Source: Prevotella sp. UBA4376 (GTDB lineage Bacteria > Bacteroidota > Bacteroidia > Bacteroidales > Bacteroidaceae). From it: a DNA stretch of 9,018 nt. Of the stretch, positions 1-7,109 are shown one piece after another (positions within the stretch are counted from its first letter, which is position 1; every line of letters starts with the position of its first letter). The notes beneath the pieces were generated by a model. It was not told where the DNA came from, ran no database searches, and was given only the letters and a program-made list of their open reading frames with translations. Both the position numbers and the translations under genes were made by a program. The stretch covers positions 1 through 9,018 of the forward strand of contig DGRY01000117.1 in the NCBI GenBank assembly GCA_002391185.1, given 5' to 3'.

Positions 1-252
1 ACAGGTTTCCTCATCACCATCATCCCAATCCTCATAGTAGGTACAATCGCTCGAATGAAATATAAATTCAACTATTTCACTATCATGGGTATGATAGCAG
101 GAACATATACCGACCCACCAGCACTTGCCTATGCAAACAGCATCTGCTCAAAGGAGGCTCCTGCAGTAGGCTACTCTACTGTTTACCCATTGAGTATGTT
201 CCTTAGAATCTTCTCTGCACAGATAGTAGTACTATTCTTCTGCGGAGCATAA
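1..252 (+). CDS. Putative transporter of the AspT/YidE/YbjL family, C-terminal end (partial)
   Basis: The frame is open from the window edge to a TAA at 250-252, giving the last 83 residues of a longer membrane protein. Visible residues 2-17 are a hydrophobic helix. A conserved-looking segment [10 protein letters not shown] lies at 37-46, followed by [11 protein letters not shown] and a final hydrophobic helix (about 64-82) that ends in FFCGA. This TDPPAL...VGYSTVYP pattern is what I recognise from the C-terminal duplication domain of the aspartate:alanine antiporter AspT and its YidE/YbjL relatives, which are inner-membrane proteins of about 550 residues. The substrate cannot be inferred from this end. 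The Met at 55-57 is internal, since the homologous sequence runs upstream of it without a break. A repeat-rich gap of 216 bp separates it from uvrA, so the two are probably not tightly coupled. Confidence 0.8.
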   Translation, partial: TGFLITIIPILIVGTIARMKYKFNYFTIMGMIAGTYTDPPALAYANSICSKEAPAVGYSTVYPLSMFLRIFSAQIVVLFFCGA

Positions 253-278
253 CATATCGTTAAAAGTTAATAGTTGAG

Positions 279-316
279 ATTATATTTCAGCAACGCCTTT
301 TGTAAGAAAATATAAT
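279..316 (+). terminator. AT-rich hairpin downstream of the transporter gene (weak terminator candidate)
   Basis: ATTATATTT at 279-287 and AAATATAAT at 308-316 are perfect 9-bp reverse complements with a 20-nt loop. The hairpin starts 26 bp after the transporter stop codon, where a terminator would be expected. The stem has only A-T pairs, and the sequence after it (TCCCTTGCC) has no T run, so it fits a classical intrinsic terminator poorly. An AT-only inverted repeat can also arise by chance in DNA of this composition. Confidence 0.3.
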
Positions 317-346
317 TCCCTTGCCGGCAAAATTCAATATAGACGA

Positions 347-367
347 ATCTTAGAGGCATCTTAAAGG
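347..367. repeat. 10-bp direct repeat in the uvrA upstream region
   Basis: ATCTTAGAGG (347-356) and ATCTTAAAGG (358-367) match at 9 of 10 positions and are spaced 11 bp apart, about one helical turn. They lie about 100 bp before the uvrA ATG. A perfect 10-bp palindrome, TTGCCGGCAA, is at 321-330 just upstream. A protein-binding site is possible for both, but neither resembles an operator that I can name with confidence. Confidence 0.35.
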
Positions 368-468
368 AATAATAAAGGCTTAATACTGAAATTTTGTCAA
401 GAAATAAAACAGACAAGCATTCTCGACTGTTAACTTTTAATTTTTAAATTATCAATTATTGGCTGATT

Positions 469-3306
469 ATGGACGATGGATATATTGAAGTGAAAGGAGC
501 TCGGGCTAACAACCTGAAAAATATCTCACTAAAAATCCCAAGAAACAAACTGATTGTCATAGCTGGTGTTTCTGGCTCTGGCAAAAGCACGCTGGCCTTC
601 GACACATTATATGCCGAAGGTCAGCGTCGCTATGTAGAAAGTCTTTCGGCATATGCACGACAGTTCCTGGGACGCATGAGCAAACCCGAATGTGATTTCA
701 TAAAAGGACTACCACCTGCAATAGCTATAGAGCAGAAAGTTATCTCAAGAAACCCACGTTCCACAGTTGGTACATCAACTGAAATATACGAATATCTCCG
801 ATTGCTCTTTGCACGTATTGGTCGCACATACTCACCAATAAGTGGCAACGAAGTGCGCAAGCACACACCTGAAGATGTGGTGGAATGTGCACAATCGTTT
901 GCCGAGGGAACAAAGTTCATGCTGCTTGCCCCCTTCCACATCGTAGAAGGACGCACACTTGAACGCCAGCTCGAAATGTATTCACAAGAGGGCTATTCAC
1001 GCATATACTATCAAGGCAATGTGCTTCGCATTGAGGACATAACCGAAGACAAGTCACACAAAGAGATGAATGCCGAAGAACTTTATCTCGTCATCACACG
1101 TATGTCGCTCGATGGTTCTAAAGACAGCATATCCCGACTCATCGACTCTGCCGAAACAGCATTCTATGAAGGCGATGGGAAGTGCCGACTTATCATTCTT
1201 CCAAGCAATCAGCCTTTTGAATTCTCCACACGATTTGAAGCCGACGGCATACAGTTTGAAGAACCAAACGATAATATGTTCTCGTTCAACTCACCACTTG
1301 GAGCCTGCCCCACTTGCGAAGGTTTCGGACACGTAATAGGTATCGACGAAAAACTTGTCATACCCAACACATCACTAAGCGTGTACGATGGTTGCGTGCA
1401 ATGCTGGCATGGAGAAAAAATGGGAATATGGCTCAAGGAATTCATTCGTCGAGCAGCAAAAGACAACTTCCCTATCTTCAAACCATATTTTGAACTCACA
1501 CAAAAAGAGAAAGACATGCTTTGGCATGGACTTCCTTCAGAAAAGAACCTTGATGCACACGAACAGGTAAACATAGACGCCTTCTTCCAAATGCTCAAGG
1601 AAAATCAATACAAGATACAATATCGCGTTATGCTTAGTCGCTATCGTGGACGCACATGCTGCCCCGATTGCCATGGCACAAAACTACGCAAGGAAGCATC
1701 ATGGGTGAAGATTGCCGACAGAAACATCAACGAACTTGTTGACATGCCTATCAACAACCTAAAAGAATGGTTCGACAATCTGCAACTTGATGAGCACGAC
1801 ACCGAGGTATCAAAACGCCTGCTCATAGAAATTAAAAATAGAATAAACTTCATCGTAGAAGTAGGGCTTGGCTATCTCACACTCAACCGACAGAGCAATT
1901 CTCTTTCAGGTGGAGAAAGCCAACGCATAAACCTTACTACATCACTTGGATCATCACTCGTGGGCTCACTATACATACTTGATGAGCCAAGTATCGGTTT
2001 GCACAGTAGAGACACCGACCGACTTATCAAAGTACTCCGACAACTGCAGCAGCTGGGCAACACAGTAGTAGTTGTAGAACACGATGAGGAAATCATGCAG
2101 GCTGCCGACTACATCATCGACATAGGTCCTGATGCAGGTAACCTTGGTGGAGAAATAGTATATCAGGGAGAAGCATCAGAAATAAAAGATGCACGCAACA
2201 AGGAAATACGCGCAAAACTTCTTGAGAAACATCCTCGTTCATACACCATAAAGTATCTTACAGGTGCTGAGGAAATTGCCGTTCCATCAAGCCGACGTTC
2301 ATGGAACATGGCTATAGAACTCACAGGAGCACGCATGAACAACCTTAGAGGTATAGACGTAAAAATACCACTCAACGTGTTTACTGTTGTTACAGGTGTA
2401 TCAGGCTCTGGTAAATCATCACTTATCAAGGGCACACTCTACCCTGCCCTAAAACGCCATCTAAATGAAGTGGCTGATATCCCAGGAGAATACTCTGAAT
2501 TAAAAGGCGACTGGAAAAAGATCAAGCATGTGGAATTTGTTGACCAAAACCCTATAGGAAAGTCAACACGATCAAACCCTGCTACATACGTTAAAGCATA
2601 CGATGCCATTCGCAGCCTATTTGCAGAACAACCATTGGCAAAACAAATGGGATTCACTCCACAATATTTCTCTTTCAACACAGAAGGTGGACGCTGTGAA
2701 GAGTGTAAAGGCGCAGGAACCATCACTATAGAGATGCAGTTCATGGCTGATATAGAACTTACATGTGAGGCATGCCATGGCAAACGCTTTAAGCACGACA
2801 TTCTTGATGTTCGCTTTCATGAAAAAAACATTAACGATGTTTTGAATATGACGGTTTCGGAAGCTATCACATTCTTCACAGAACACAAGCAAAAAGCCAT
2901 AGTAAACCGACTCACTCCACTTCAGAACGTAGGATTAGGCTACATAAAACTCGGACAAAGCTCATCAACCCTCTCAGGTGGCGAAAACCAACGCGTGAAA
3001 TTAGCCTATTTCATAGGACAGGAAAAACAAGAGCCTACACTCTTTATATTCGATGAACCTACAACTGGTTTGCATTTCCATGACATTAAGCGACTTCTTG
3101 ATGCTTTTAATGCACTCATCGAAAGAGGACACACCATACTTGTCATAGAGCATAATATGGATGTTATAAAATGTGCCGACTATGTAATAGACCTTGGACC
3201 AGAAGGTGGCAACAAGGGAGGAAACCTTGTCTGCTCAGGAACTCCCGAAGATATTATCAAGAACAAAAACAGCTTCACAGGAAAATTCCTTGCAGAAAAG
3301 CTTTAA
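469..3306 (+). CDS. uvrA: UvrA, excinuclease ABC subunit A
   Basis: UvrA is the cytoplasmic dimeric ATPase that finds bulky DNA lesions and loads UvrB in nucleotide excision repair. The 945 residues match the usual length of about 940. Two ABC ATPase modules are complete. The first has Walker A GVSGSGKST at 33-41, signature LSGGES at 479-484 and Walker B LYILDEP at 501-507. The second has Walker A GVSGSGKSS at 643-651, signature LSGGEN at 835-840 and Walker B LFIFDEP at 858-864. The first Cys4 zinc module is formed by C280/C283 and C398/C401, and the second, needed for DNA binding in the family, by C743/C746 and C766/C769. The block YAEGQRRYVESLSAYARQFLG around residues 48-68 is typical of UvrA. 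The ATG at 469 gives the standard N-terminus IEVKGARANNLKN. An extra C309-x-x-C312 lies inside the first zinc-module insertion. No second UvrABC gene is in view. Some Bacteroidota carry more than one UvrA, and I cannot tell whether this is the main copy. Confidence 0.97.
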   Translation: MDDGYIEVKGARANNLKNISLKIPRNKLIVIAGVSGSGKSTLAFDTLYAEGQRRYVESLSAYARQFLGRMSKPECDFIKGLPPAIAIEQKVISRNPRSTVGTSTEIYEYLRLLFARIGRTYSPISGNEVRKHTPEDVVECAQSFAEGTKFMLLAPFHIVEGRTLERQLEMYSQEGYSRIYYQGNVLRIEDITEDKSHKEMNAEELYLVITRMSLDGSKDSISRLIDSAETAFYEGDGKCRLIILPSNQPFEFSTRFEADGIQFEEPNDNMFSFNSPLGACPTCEGFGHVIGIDEKLVIPNTSLSVYDGCVQCWHGEKMGIWLKEFIRRAAKDNFPIFKPYFELTQKEKDMLWHGLPSEKNLDAHEQVNIDAFFQMLKENQYKIQYRVMLSRYRGRTCCPDCHGTKLRKEASWVKIADRNINELVDMPINNLKEWFDNLQLDEHDTEVSKRLLIEIKNRINFIVEVGLGYLTLNRQSNSLSGGESQRINLTTSLGSSLVGSLYILDEPSIGLHSRDTDRLIKVLRQLQQLGNTVVVVEHDEEIMQAADYIIDIGPDAGNLGGEIVYQGEASEIKDARNKEIRAKLLEKHPRSYTIKYLTGAEEIAVPSSRRSWNMAIELTGARMNNLRGIDVKIPLNVFTVVTGVSGSGKSSLIKGTLYPALKRHLNEVADIPGEYSELKGDWKKIKHVEFVDQNPIGKSTRSNPATYVKAYDAIRSLFAEQPLAKQMGFTPQYFSFNTEGGRCEECKGAGTITIEMQFMADIELTCEACHGKRFKHDILDVRFHEKNINDVLNMTVSEAITFFTEHKQKAIVNRLTPLQNVGLGYIKLGQSSSTLSGGENQRVKLAYFIGQEKQEPTLFIFDEPTTGLHFHDIKRLLDAFNALIERGHTILVIEHNMDVIKCADYVIDLGPEGGNKGGNLVCSGTPEDIIKNKNSFTGKFLAEKL

Positions 3307-3329
3307 ACATAAGCAAAATACAACACTCT

Positions 3330-3369
3330 ATATCCCCATTTTTAGGTAATTAGTCCAAAATGGGGATAT
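3330..3369 (+). terminator. Hairpin after uvrA, candidate terminator without a clear T tract
   Basis: ATATCCCCATTTT (3330-3342) and AAAATGGGGATAT (3357-3369) are perfect 13-bp reverse complements around a 14-nt loop. The four G-C pairs at the centre of each arm make it stable. It begins 24 bp after the uvrA stop. The bases that follow (TTGCAATAAAG) are not a T run, so termination is likely but not certain. The hairpin directly adjoins the feoB control region and could also act as a boundary or regulatory structure there. Confidence 0.6.
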
Positions 3370-3390
3370 TTGCAATAAAGTTGCAATAAA
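3370..3390 (+). promoter_or_regulatory. Tandem 10-bp repeat TTGCAATAAA, candidate operator for feoB
   Basis: TTGCAATAAA occurs perfectly at 3370-3379 and again at 3381-3390, an 11-bp period that puts both copies on about the same face of the helix. The second copy ends 7 bp before the feoB promoter element at 3398. Each copy contains the self-complementary TTGCAA. Position and spacing suggest a binding site for a regulator of iron uptake or redox state, but I do not recognise it as a Fur, DtxR or FNR box. The function is inference. Confidence 0.4.
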
Positions 3391-3397
3391 TTCTTAG

Positions 3398-3405
3398 TAA
3401 CTTTG
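3398..3405 (+). promoter_or_regulatory. Bacteroidetes-type -7 promoter element of feoB
   Basis: TAACTTTG matches the TAnnTTTG consensus of the -7 element used by the primary sigma factor of Bacteroidetes. It is followed by CAGT and then the ATG of feoB at 3410, so transcription would be expected to start within a few bases of the start codon. A well-spaced TTTG -33 element is missing: the TTTG at 3369-3372 lies 25 bp upstream of the element, and the TTGC at 3381-3384 lies 13 bp upstream. The match could mean a promoter that needs an activator. Confidence 0.55.
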
Positions 3406-3409
3406 CAGT

Positions 3410-5773
3410 ATGAAATTAAGCGAATTACAAACAGGCGACAAAGGCGTTATCGTCAAAGTCTCAGGACATGGCGGTTTTCGTAAGCGTGTCATAGAGATGG
3501 GATTCATAAAGGGCAAGAAGGTTGAAGTGCTACTCAACGCTCCTCTTAGAGATCCTGTCAAATATCGTATTATGGGGTACGAAGTTTCCCTACGTCATAG
3601 TGAAGCCGATCAGATAGAAGTTGTTTCACTTGCCGAAGCACGAAAGCGCAAACAAGAAGAAACTACAGGAGAGAAAGAACCCCTCATGGAATTTGCCGAA
3701 AGCAACGACTCTGACGACAAGATGCTGCAGGCTGAAGCCGAACATCGTAGGCGAACAATAAATGTAGCTCTTGTTGGAAACCCAAACTGTGGTAAAACTT
3801 CGCTTTTCAACTTTGCCTCAGGTGCTCACGAACGAGTGGGAAACTATAGTGGTGTTACCGTTGACGCCAAGGTTGGTCATGCTGAATATGAAGGATATGA
3901 GTTTAATCTTGTTGACCTTCCTGGCACATACAGTCTTTCTGCCTATTCGCCTGAAGAACTCTATGTGCGCAAGCAACTCATAGAACACACACCAGACATC
4001 GTTATAAATGTCATTGACTCAAGTAATCTTGAACGCAATCTATATCTCACCACTCAACTTATTGATATGCACATCAAAATGGTGGTAGCACTCAATATGT
4101 TTGACGAAACAGAAAAACGAGGCGACAATGTAGATTACGACAAGTTGGGCTCTCTTTTTGGTATTCCAATGATACCTACTGTTTTCACTAACGGACGCGG
4201 TGTTGAGAATCTCTTCCACGAAATAATAAAGATTTATGAAATGCAGGAAGACGAAGACCCACATTATCGCCATATACACATCAACCACGGACACGAGATA
4301 GAAAACGGTATCGCAGAGATTCAAGACCACCTGAAGAAAGAAAACGATGTGCGACAACGCTACTCAACTCGCTATCTTGCCATCAAACTGCTGGAAAGAG
4401 ACAAAGATGTTGAACGCTACATACAGACCATGCCCGATGCAAAAGAGATTTTTGAACATCGCGATCAGGCTGCATTACGTGTAAAGGAAGAAACCCTACA
4501 GGATAGCGAAACAGCTATCATGGATGCAAAATACGGTTTTATACATGGTGCACTAAAAGAAGCAGAATACACCCCTGGACATGAAAAGGATACTTACCAA
4601 ATTACTCATGTTCTTGACAGCATCATGACCAATAAATATGTAGGATTCCCTATATTCCTCATAATGCTATGTATTATGTTCACAGCCACCTTTGTGCTTG
4701 GTGCCTACCCTATGGAATGGATTGAAGACGGTATTGCTCTATTAGGAGATTTTATCGGTAAGAACCTTCCTGCTGGACCTGTAAAGGATATGCTTACAGA
4801 TGGAGTTATAGGAGGTGTTGGTTCTGTAATTGTTTTCCTACCACAGATTCTTATTCTATACTTCTTCATCTCGTTTATGGAAGATAGTGGATATATGGCT
4901 CGTGCGGCATTTATCATGGATAAGATAATGCACAAGATGGGACTACATGGCAAATCATTCATACCACTCATAATGGGTTTCGGATGCAATGTTCCTGCGG
5001 TAATGGCTACACGCACTATTGAGAGCCGACGCTCACGAATAGTAACAATGCTCATTCTGCCTCTCATGAGTTGTGAGGCACGCATTCCTATATATGTGAT
5101 GATTATTGGTTCGTTCTTCGCTGTGAAATATCAGTCACTCATTATGATGGGACTCTATCTAACAGGCATTATCATGGCTGTTATCATGAGTAAGATATTC
5201 ACAAAGTTCATGGTGAAAGGCGAAGACACTCCTTTTGTTATGGAGCTTCCTCCATATCGTTTCCCTACAACGAAAGCTGTTTGTCGCCACACATGGGAAA
5301 AAGGCAAACAGTATCTTAAAAAGATGGGTGGCATTATCCTTGTAGCCAGCATTATTGTCTGGGCATTAGGCTATTTTCCACACAACGAGTCGCTTCAACA
5401 TCAACAGCAGCTTGAACAAAGCTATATAGGACAGATGGGTAAAACTATTGAACCAATATTTGCTCCACAGGGATTCAACTGGAAACTTGATGTAGGTCTC
5501 GTTTCAGGAATTGGAGCAAAAGAGATTGTAGCTTCTACAATAGGTGTTTTGTATGGCGATGAAAACGCTATTGCCAACGACAACAGTATCAACAGTCTAA
5601 CAGCCTTCTGCTTCTTGCTATTTGTTCTACTATATTTCCCCTGCATTGCTACCATAGCAGCTATCAAAGGTGAAACAGGTAGTTGGAAATGGGCTCTTTT
5701 TGCAGCCCTATACACTACAGCCCTTGCATGGATTGTTTCTGCCCTTGTTTATCAGATTGGAAGTTTAATCTGA
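3410..5773 (+). CDS. feoB: FeoA-FeoB fusion, ferrous iron transport protein B
   Basis: This inner-membrane protein imports Fe2+ and is linked to an N-terminal GTPase domain. Residues 1-72 form a FeoA (SH3-like) domain, starting MKLSELQTGDKG and including the RVIEMGF segment. A charged linker follows to about 117. The G domain has G1 GNPNCGKTS at 123-131, switch I GNYSGVT at 144-150, G3 DLPG at 169-172 and G4 NMFD at 229-232. The G5 region, around TNGRG, departs from the usual SAR form. A cytosolic helical region follows, with five His between 285 and 295. The membrane part, roughly 410-787, has about eight helices. Its first gate motif includes GCNVP at 525-529, and SCEARIP at 554-560 carries the second conserved Cys. 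The late motif GAKEIVAST is also present. FeoA-FeoB fusions are known in Bacteroidota. The ATG at 3410 is supported because the FeoA domain begins at residue 1. It is probably transcribed alone, between the hairpin at 3330 and the terminator at 5842. Confidence 0.96.
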   Translation: MKLSELQTGDKGVIVKVSGHGGFRKRVIEMGFIKGKKVEVLLNAPLRDPVKYRIMGYEVSLRHSEADQIEVVSLAEARKRKQEETTGEKEPLMEFAESNDSDDKMLQAEAEHRRRTINVALVGNPNCGKTSLFNFASGAHERVGNYSGVTVDAKVGHAEYEGYEFNLVDLPGTYSLSAYSPEELYVRKQLIEHTPDIVINVIDSSNLERNLYLTTQLIDMHIKMVVALNMFDETEKRGDNVDYDKLGSLFGIPMIPTVFTNGRGVENLFHEIIKIYEMQEDEDPHYRHIHINHGHEIENGIAEIQDHLKKENDVRQRYSTRYLAIKLLERDKDVERYIQTMPDAKEIFEHRDQAALRVKEETLQDSETAIMDAKYGFIHGALKEAEYTPGHEKDTYQITHVLDSIMTNKYVGFPIFLIMLCIMFTATFVLGAYPMEWIEDGIALLGDFIGKNLPAGPVKDMLTDGVIGGVGSVIVFLPQILILYFFISFMEDSGYMARAAFIMDKIMHKMGLHGKSFIPLIMGFGCNVPAVMATRTIESRRSRIVTMLILPLMSCEARIPIYVMIIGSFFAVKYQSLIMMGLYLTGIIMAVIMSKIFTKFMVKGEDTPFVMELPPYRFPTTKAVCRHTWEKGKQYLKKMGGIILVASIIVWALGYFPHNESLQHQQQLEQSYIGQMGKTIEPIFAPQGFNWKLDVGLVSGIGAKEIVASTIGVLYGDENAIANDNSINSLTAFCFLLFVLLYFPCIATIAAIKGETGSWKWALFAALYTTALAWIVSALVYQIGSLI

Positions 5774-5775
5774 GA

Positions 5776-5835
5776 GATTTGGAAATTAGTAGATTAGAGA
5801 ATGAAGATTTGAGAATTAGAAGATTGAAAGAATGA
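5776..5835. repeat. Imperfect 30-bp tandem repeat downstream of feoB
   Basis: Two adjacent units, 5776-5805 and 5806-5835, both begin GATTTG and share the pattern AATTAG-AGATT followed by GAATGA. The first 20 bp match at 17 positions, and the remaining bases align with a one-base shift. The units begin 2 bp after the feoB stop and end 6 bp before the A tract of the terminator hairpin. No reading frame or RNA structure explains them. They look like purine-rich intergenic repeat DNA. Confidence 0.55.
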
Positions 5836-5841
5836 GAGGAG

Positions 5842-5906
5842 AAAAAAGTATGATACTTATGAGGCATAAACATCATGTTTTTTGCACATAAGTATCATAC
5901 TTTTTT
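5842..5906. terminator. Bidirectional terminator between convergent feoB and the decarboxylase operon
   Basis: The arms 5842-5861 and 5887-5906 are perfect 20-bp reverse complements around a 25-nt loop. The outer ends are an A6 tract on the left and a T7 tract (5901-5907) on the right, so RNA read from either strand has a stem followed by a U run. The hairpin lies 68 bp after the feoB stop and 41 bp after the stop of the minus-strand beta-subunit gene, exactly where two converging units need to end. The arm cores AAGTATgATACTT and AAGTATcATACTT, and the loop core AAACATcATGTTT at 5868-5880, are each also palindromes with 6-bp arms and a 1-bp centre. Confidence 0.85.
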
Positions 5907-5947
5907 TGTGTGTTTGGCATTATGGCACAAGTAACACTAACTCATAA

Positions 5948-7105
5948 CTATGTAAGAAACCCCAGCAATATTCCAGCTGCTACAGCAGAACCTATTACTC
6001 CTGCCACATTTGGTGCCATTGCATGCATTAGAAGGTGATTGCCTGGATCAGTTTCAAGTCCCACTACTTCTGACACACGAGCAGAGTCAGGAACTGCGGA
6101 AACGCCAGCATTGCCAATAAGAGGATTAATCTTGTGGCCCTCCTTACAGAACAAATTCATCAACTTAACAAACAGCACTCCTGTAGTTGTGGCTATTATG
6201 AACGAAAGCAATCCTAAACAGAAAATCATTATGCTTCGAGTGCTCACAAACACATCTGCTTGTGTTGAAGCTCCAACAGTTAAGCCAATCAGTATGGTTA
6301 TAACATCTATCAATGAGTTGCTTGCAGTATTGGCAAGTCGCCTTGTAACTCCCGATTCCTTTAGCAGATTACCAAAGAAAAGCATACCCAACAAAGGAAT
6401 ACCAGAAGGTACTAAAAATGCCGTACACAGGAAACCAACAACAGGAAATATAATCTTTTCCTTCTGACTAACAACACGTGGCTTAGCCATACGTATTTTA
6501 CGTTCTTCCTCGGTTGTAAGTAACTTCATTATAGGTTTCTGAATAACAGGCACAAGCGCCATATACGAATAAGCACATACAGCAATAGCTCCCATCAATT
6601 CGGGTGCCAACTTAGAACTAAGGAATATAGCAGTTGGTCCATCAGCACCACCAATAATACCTATTGCTCCTGCTTCATTTGGCAGAAACCCTAAATACAA
6701 AGCCATAAGATAGGCACCAAATATACCCATCTGAGCTGCAGCACCTATCAAAATCAATCGAGGTTGCGATATAAGAGCAGAGAAATCGGTCATAGCTCCT
6801 ATACCAAGAAATATTAAAGGAGGATACCAGCCTTGTCGTACGCCCGAATAAAGAATGTTCAACACAGAACCATCCTCATACACGCCCACACGAAGCCCCA
6901 CTCCCTGTGCATCAAAGAATAATGGAATATTTCCAACCAGCATACCAAAACCAATAGGAACAAGAAGCATCGGCTCCCACTTCTTTGCAATACCAAGATA
7001 GATAAACGTGATACCAATCACAATCATCACAATGTGTTGCCATGTACAGTTGGCGAATCCTGTGAACTCCCAAAACTGCATCAAACTCTCTATAATATTG
7101 TTCAT
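5948..7105 (-). CDS. Na+-translocating decarboxylase, beta subunit (OadB/MmdB/GcdB family)
   Basis: This is the integral membrane subunit that decarboxylates carboxybiotin and uses the energy to pump Na+ out of the cell. The 385 residues are a usual length for the family, and the protein is hydrophobic throughout. The hallmark GGADGPT is at 152-158, with D155 at the conserved Asp of membrane region IIIa that is essential for Na+ coupling in studied homologues. Other conserved parts are AYSYMALVPVIQKP at 178-191, GNAGVSAVPDSARV at 331-344 and the C-terminal HAMAPNVAGVIGSAVAAG at 361-378. The start ATG is 4 bp after the stop of the biotin carrier gene, so the two are surely cotranscribed and probably translationally coupled. 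Sequence alone does not separate oxaloacetate, methylmalonyl-CoA and glutaconyl-CoA decarboxylases. For a Bacteroidota member of the succinate-propionate type, methylmalonyl-CoA is a reasonable guess. Confidence 0.95.
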   Translation of the reverse strand: MNNIIESLMQFWEFTGFANCTWQHIVMIVIGITFIYLGIAKKWEPMLLVPIGFGMLVGNIPLFFDAQGVGLRVGVYEDGSVLNILYSGVRQGWYPPLIFLGIGAMTDFSALISQPRLILIGAAAQMGIFGAYLMALYLGFLPNEAGAIGIIGGADGPTAIFLSSKLAPELMGAIAVCAYSYMALVPVIQKPIMKLLTTEEERKIRMAKPRVVSQKEKIIFPVVGFLCTAFLVPSGIPLLGMLFFGNLLKESGVTRRLANTASNSLIDVITILIGLTVGASTQADVFVSTRSIMIFCLGLLSFIIATTTGVLFVKLMNLFCKEGHKINPLIGNAGVSAVPDSARVSEVVGLETDPGNHLLMHAMAPNVAGVIGSAVAAGILLGFLT

Positions 7106-7109
7106 AAGC

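Larger units (their letters stand above)
260..440. repeat. Inverted repeat pair, 17-bp arms, bracketing the transporter-uvrA intergenic region
   Basis: The left arm is at 260-276 (core TTAAAAGTTAA) and the right arm at 424-440 (core TTAACTTTTAA). The reverse complement of the left arm matches the right arm at 15 of 17 positions. The arms are about 147 bp apart and enclose most of the 216-bp gap between the transporter stop and the uvrA start. The right arm runs into more AT-rich sequence of the same style just before uvrA. Runs such as TTAACTTTTAATTTTTAA are, from my general knowledge, common between genes in Prevotella and Bacteroides genomes, so this may be a dispersed intergenic repeat rather than a gene-specific control site. 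Confidence 0.6.

Noticed and set aside
1209..1598. A 129-codon open frame on the minus strand inside uvrA.
   Set aside because: It is antisense to a strongly conserved part of UvrA, has no recognisable domain, and its Cys/Ser-rich composition is what the reverse strand of this gene would give.
4040..4357. A 105-codon minus-strand frame with hydrophobic stretches inside feoB.
   Set aside because: It overlaps the essential G domain of FeoB in antisense. The hydrophobicity comes from the complement of polar codons and no family is recognisable.
5774..5947. A possible small FeoB-associated Cys-rich membrane protein or FeoC gene after feoB.
   Set aside because: The 174-bp interval is filled by the tandem repeat and the terminator hairpin, and no coding frame with cysteines or a membrane helix is present.
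6039..6467. A 142-codon plus-strand frame opposite the decarboxylase beta gene.
   Set aside because: The beta-subunit frame on the minus strand carries all the family motifs. The plus-strand frame has none.
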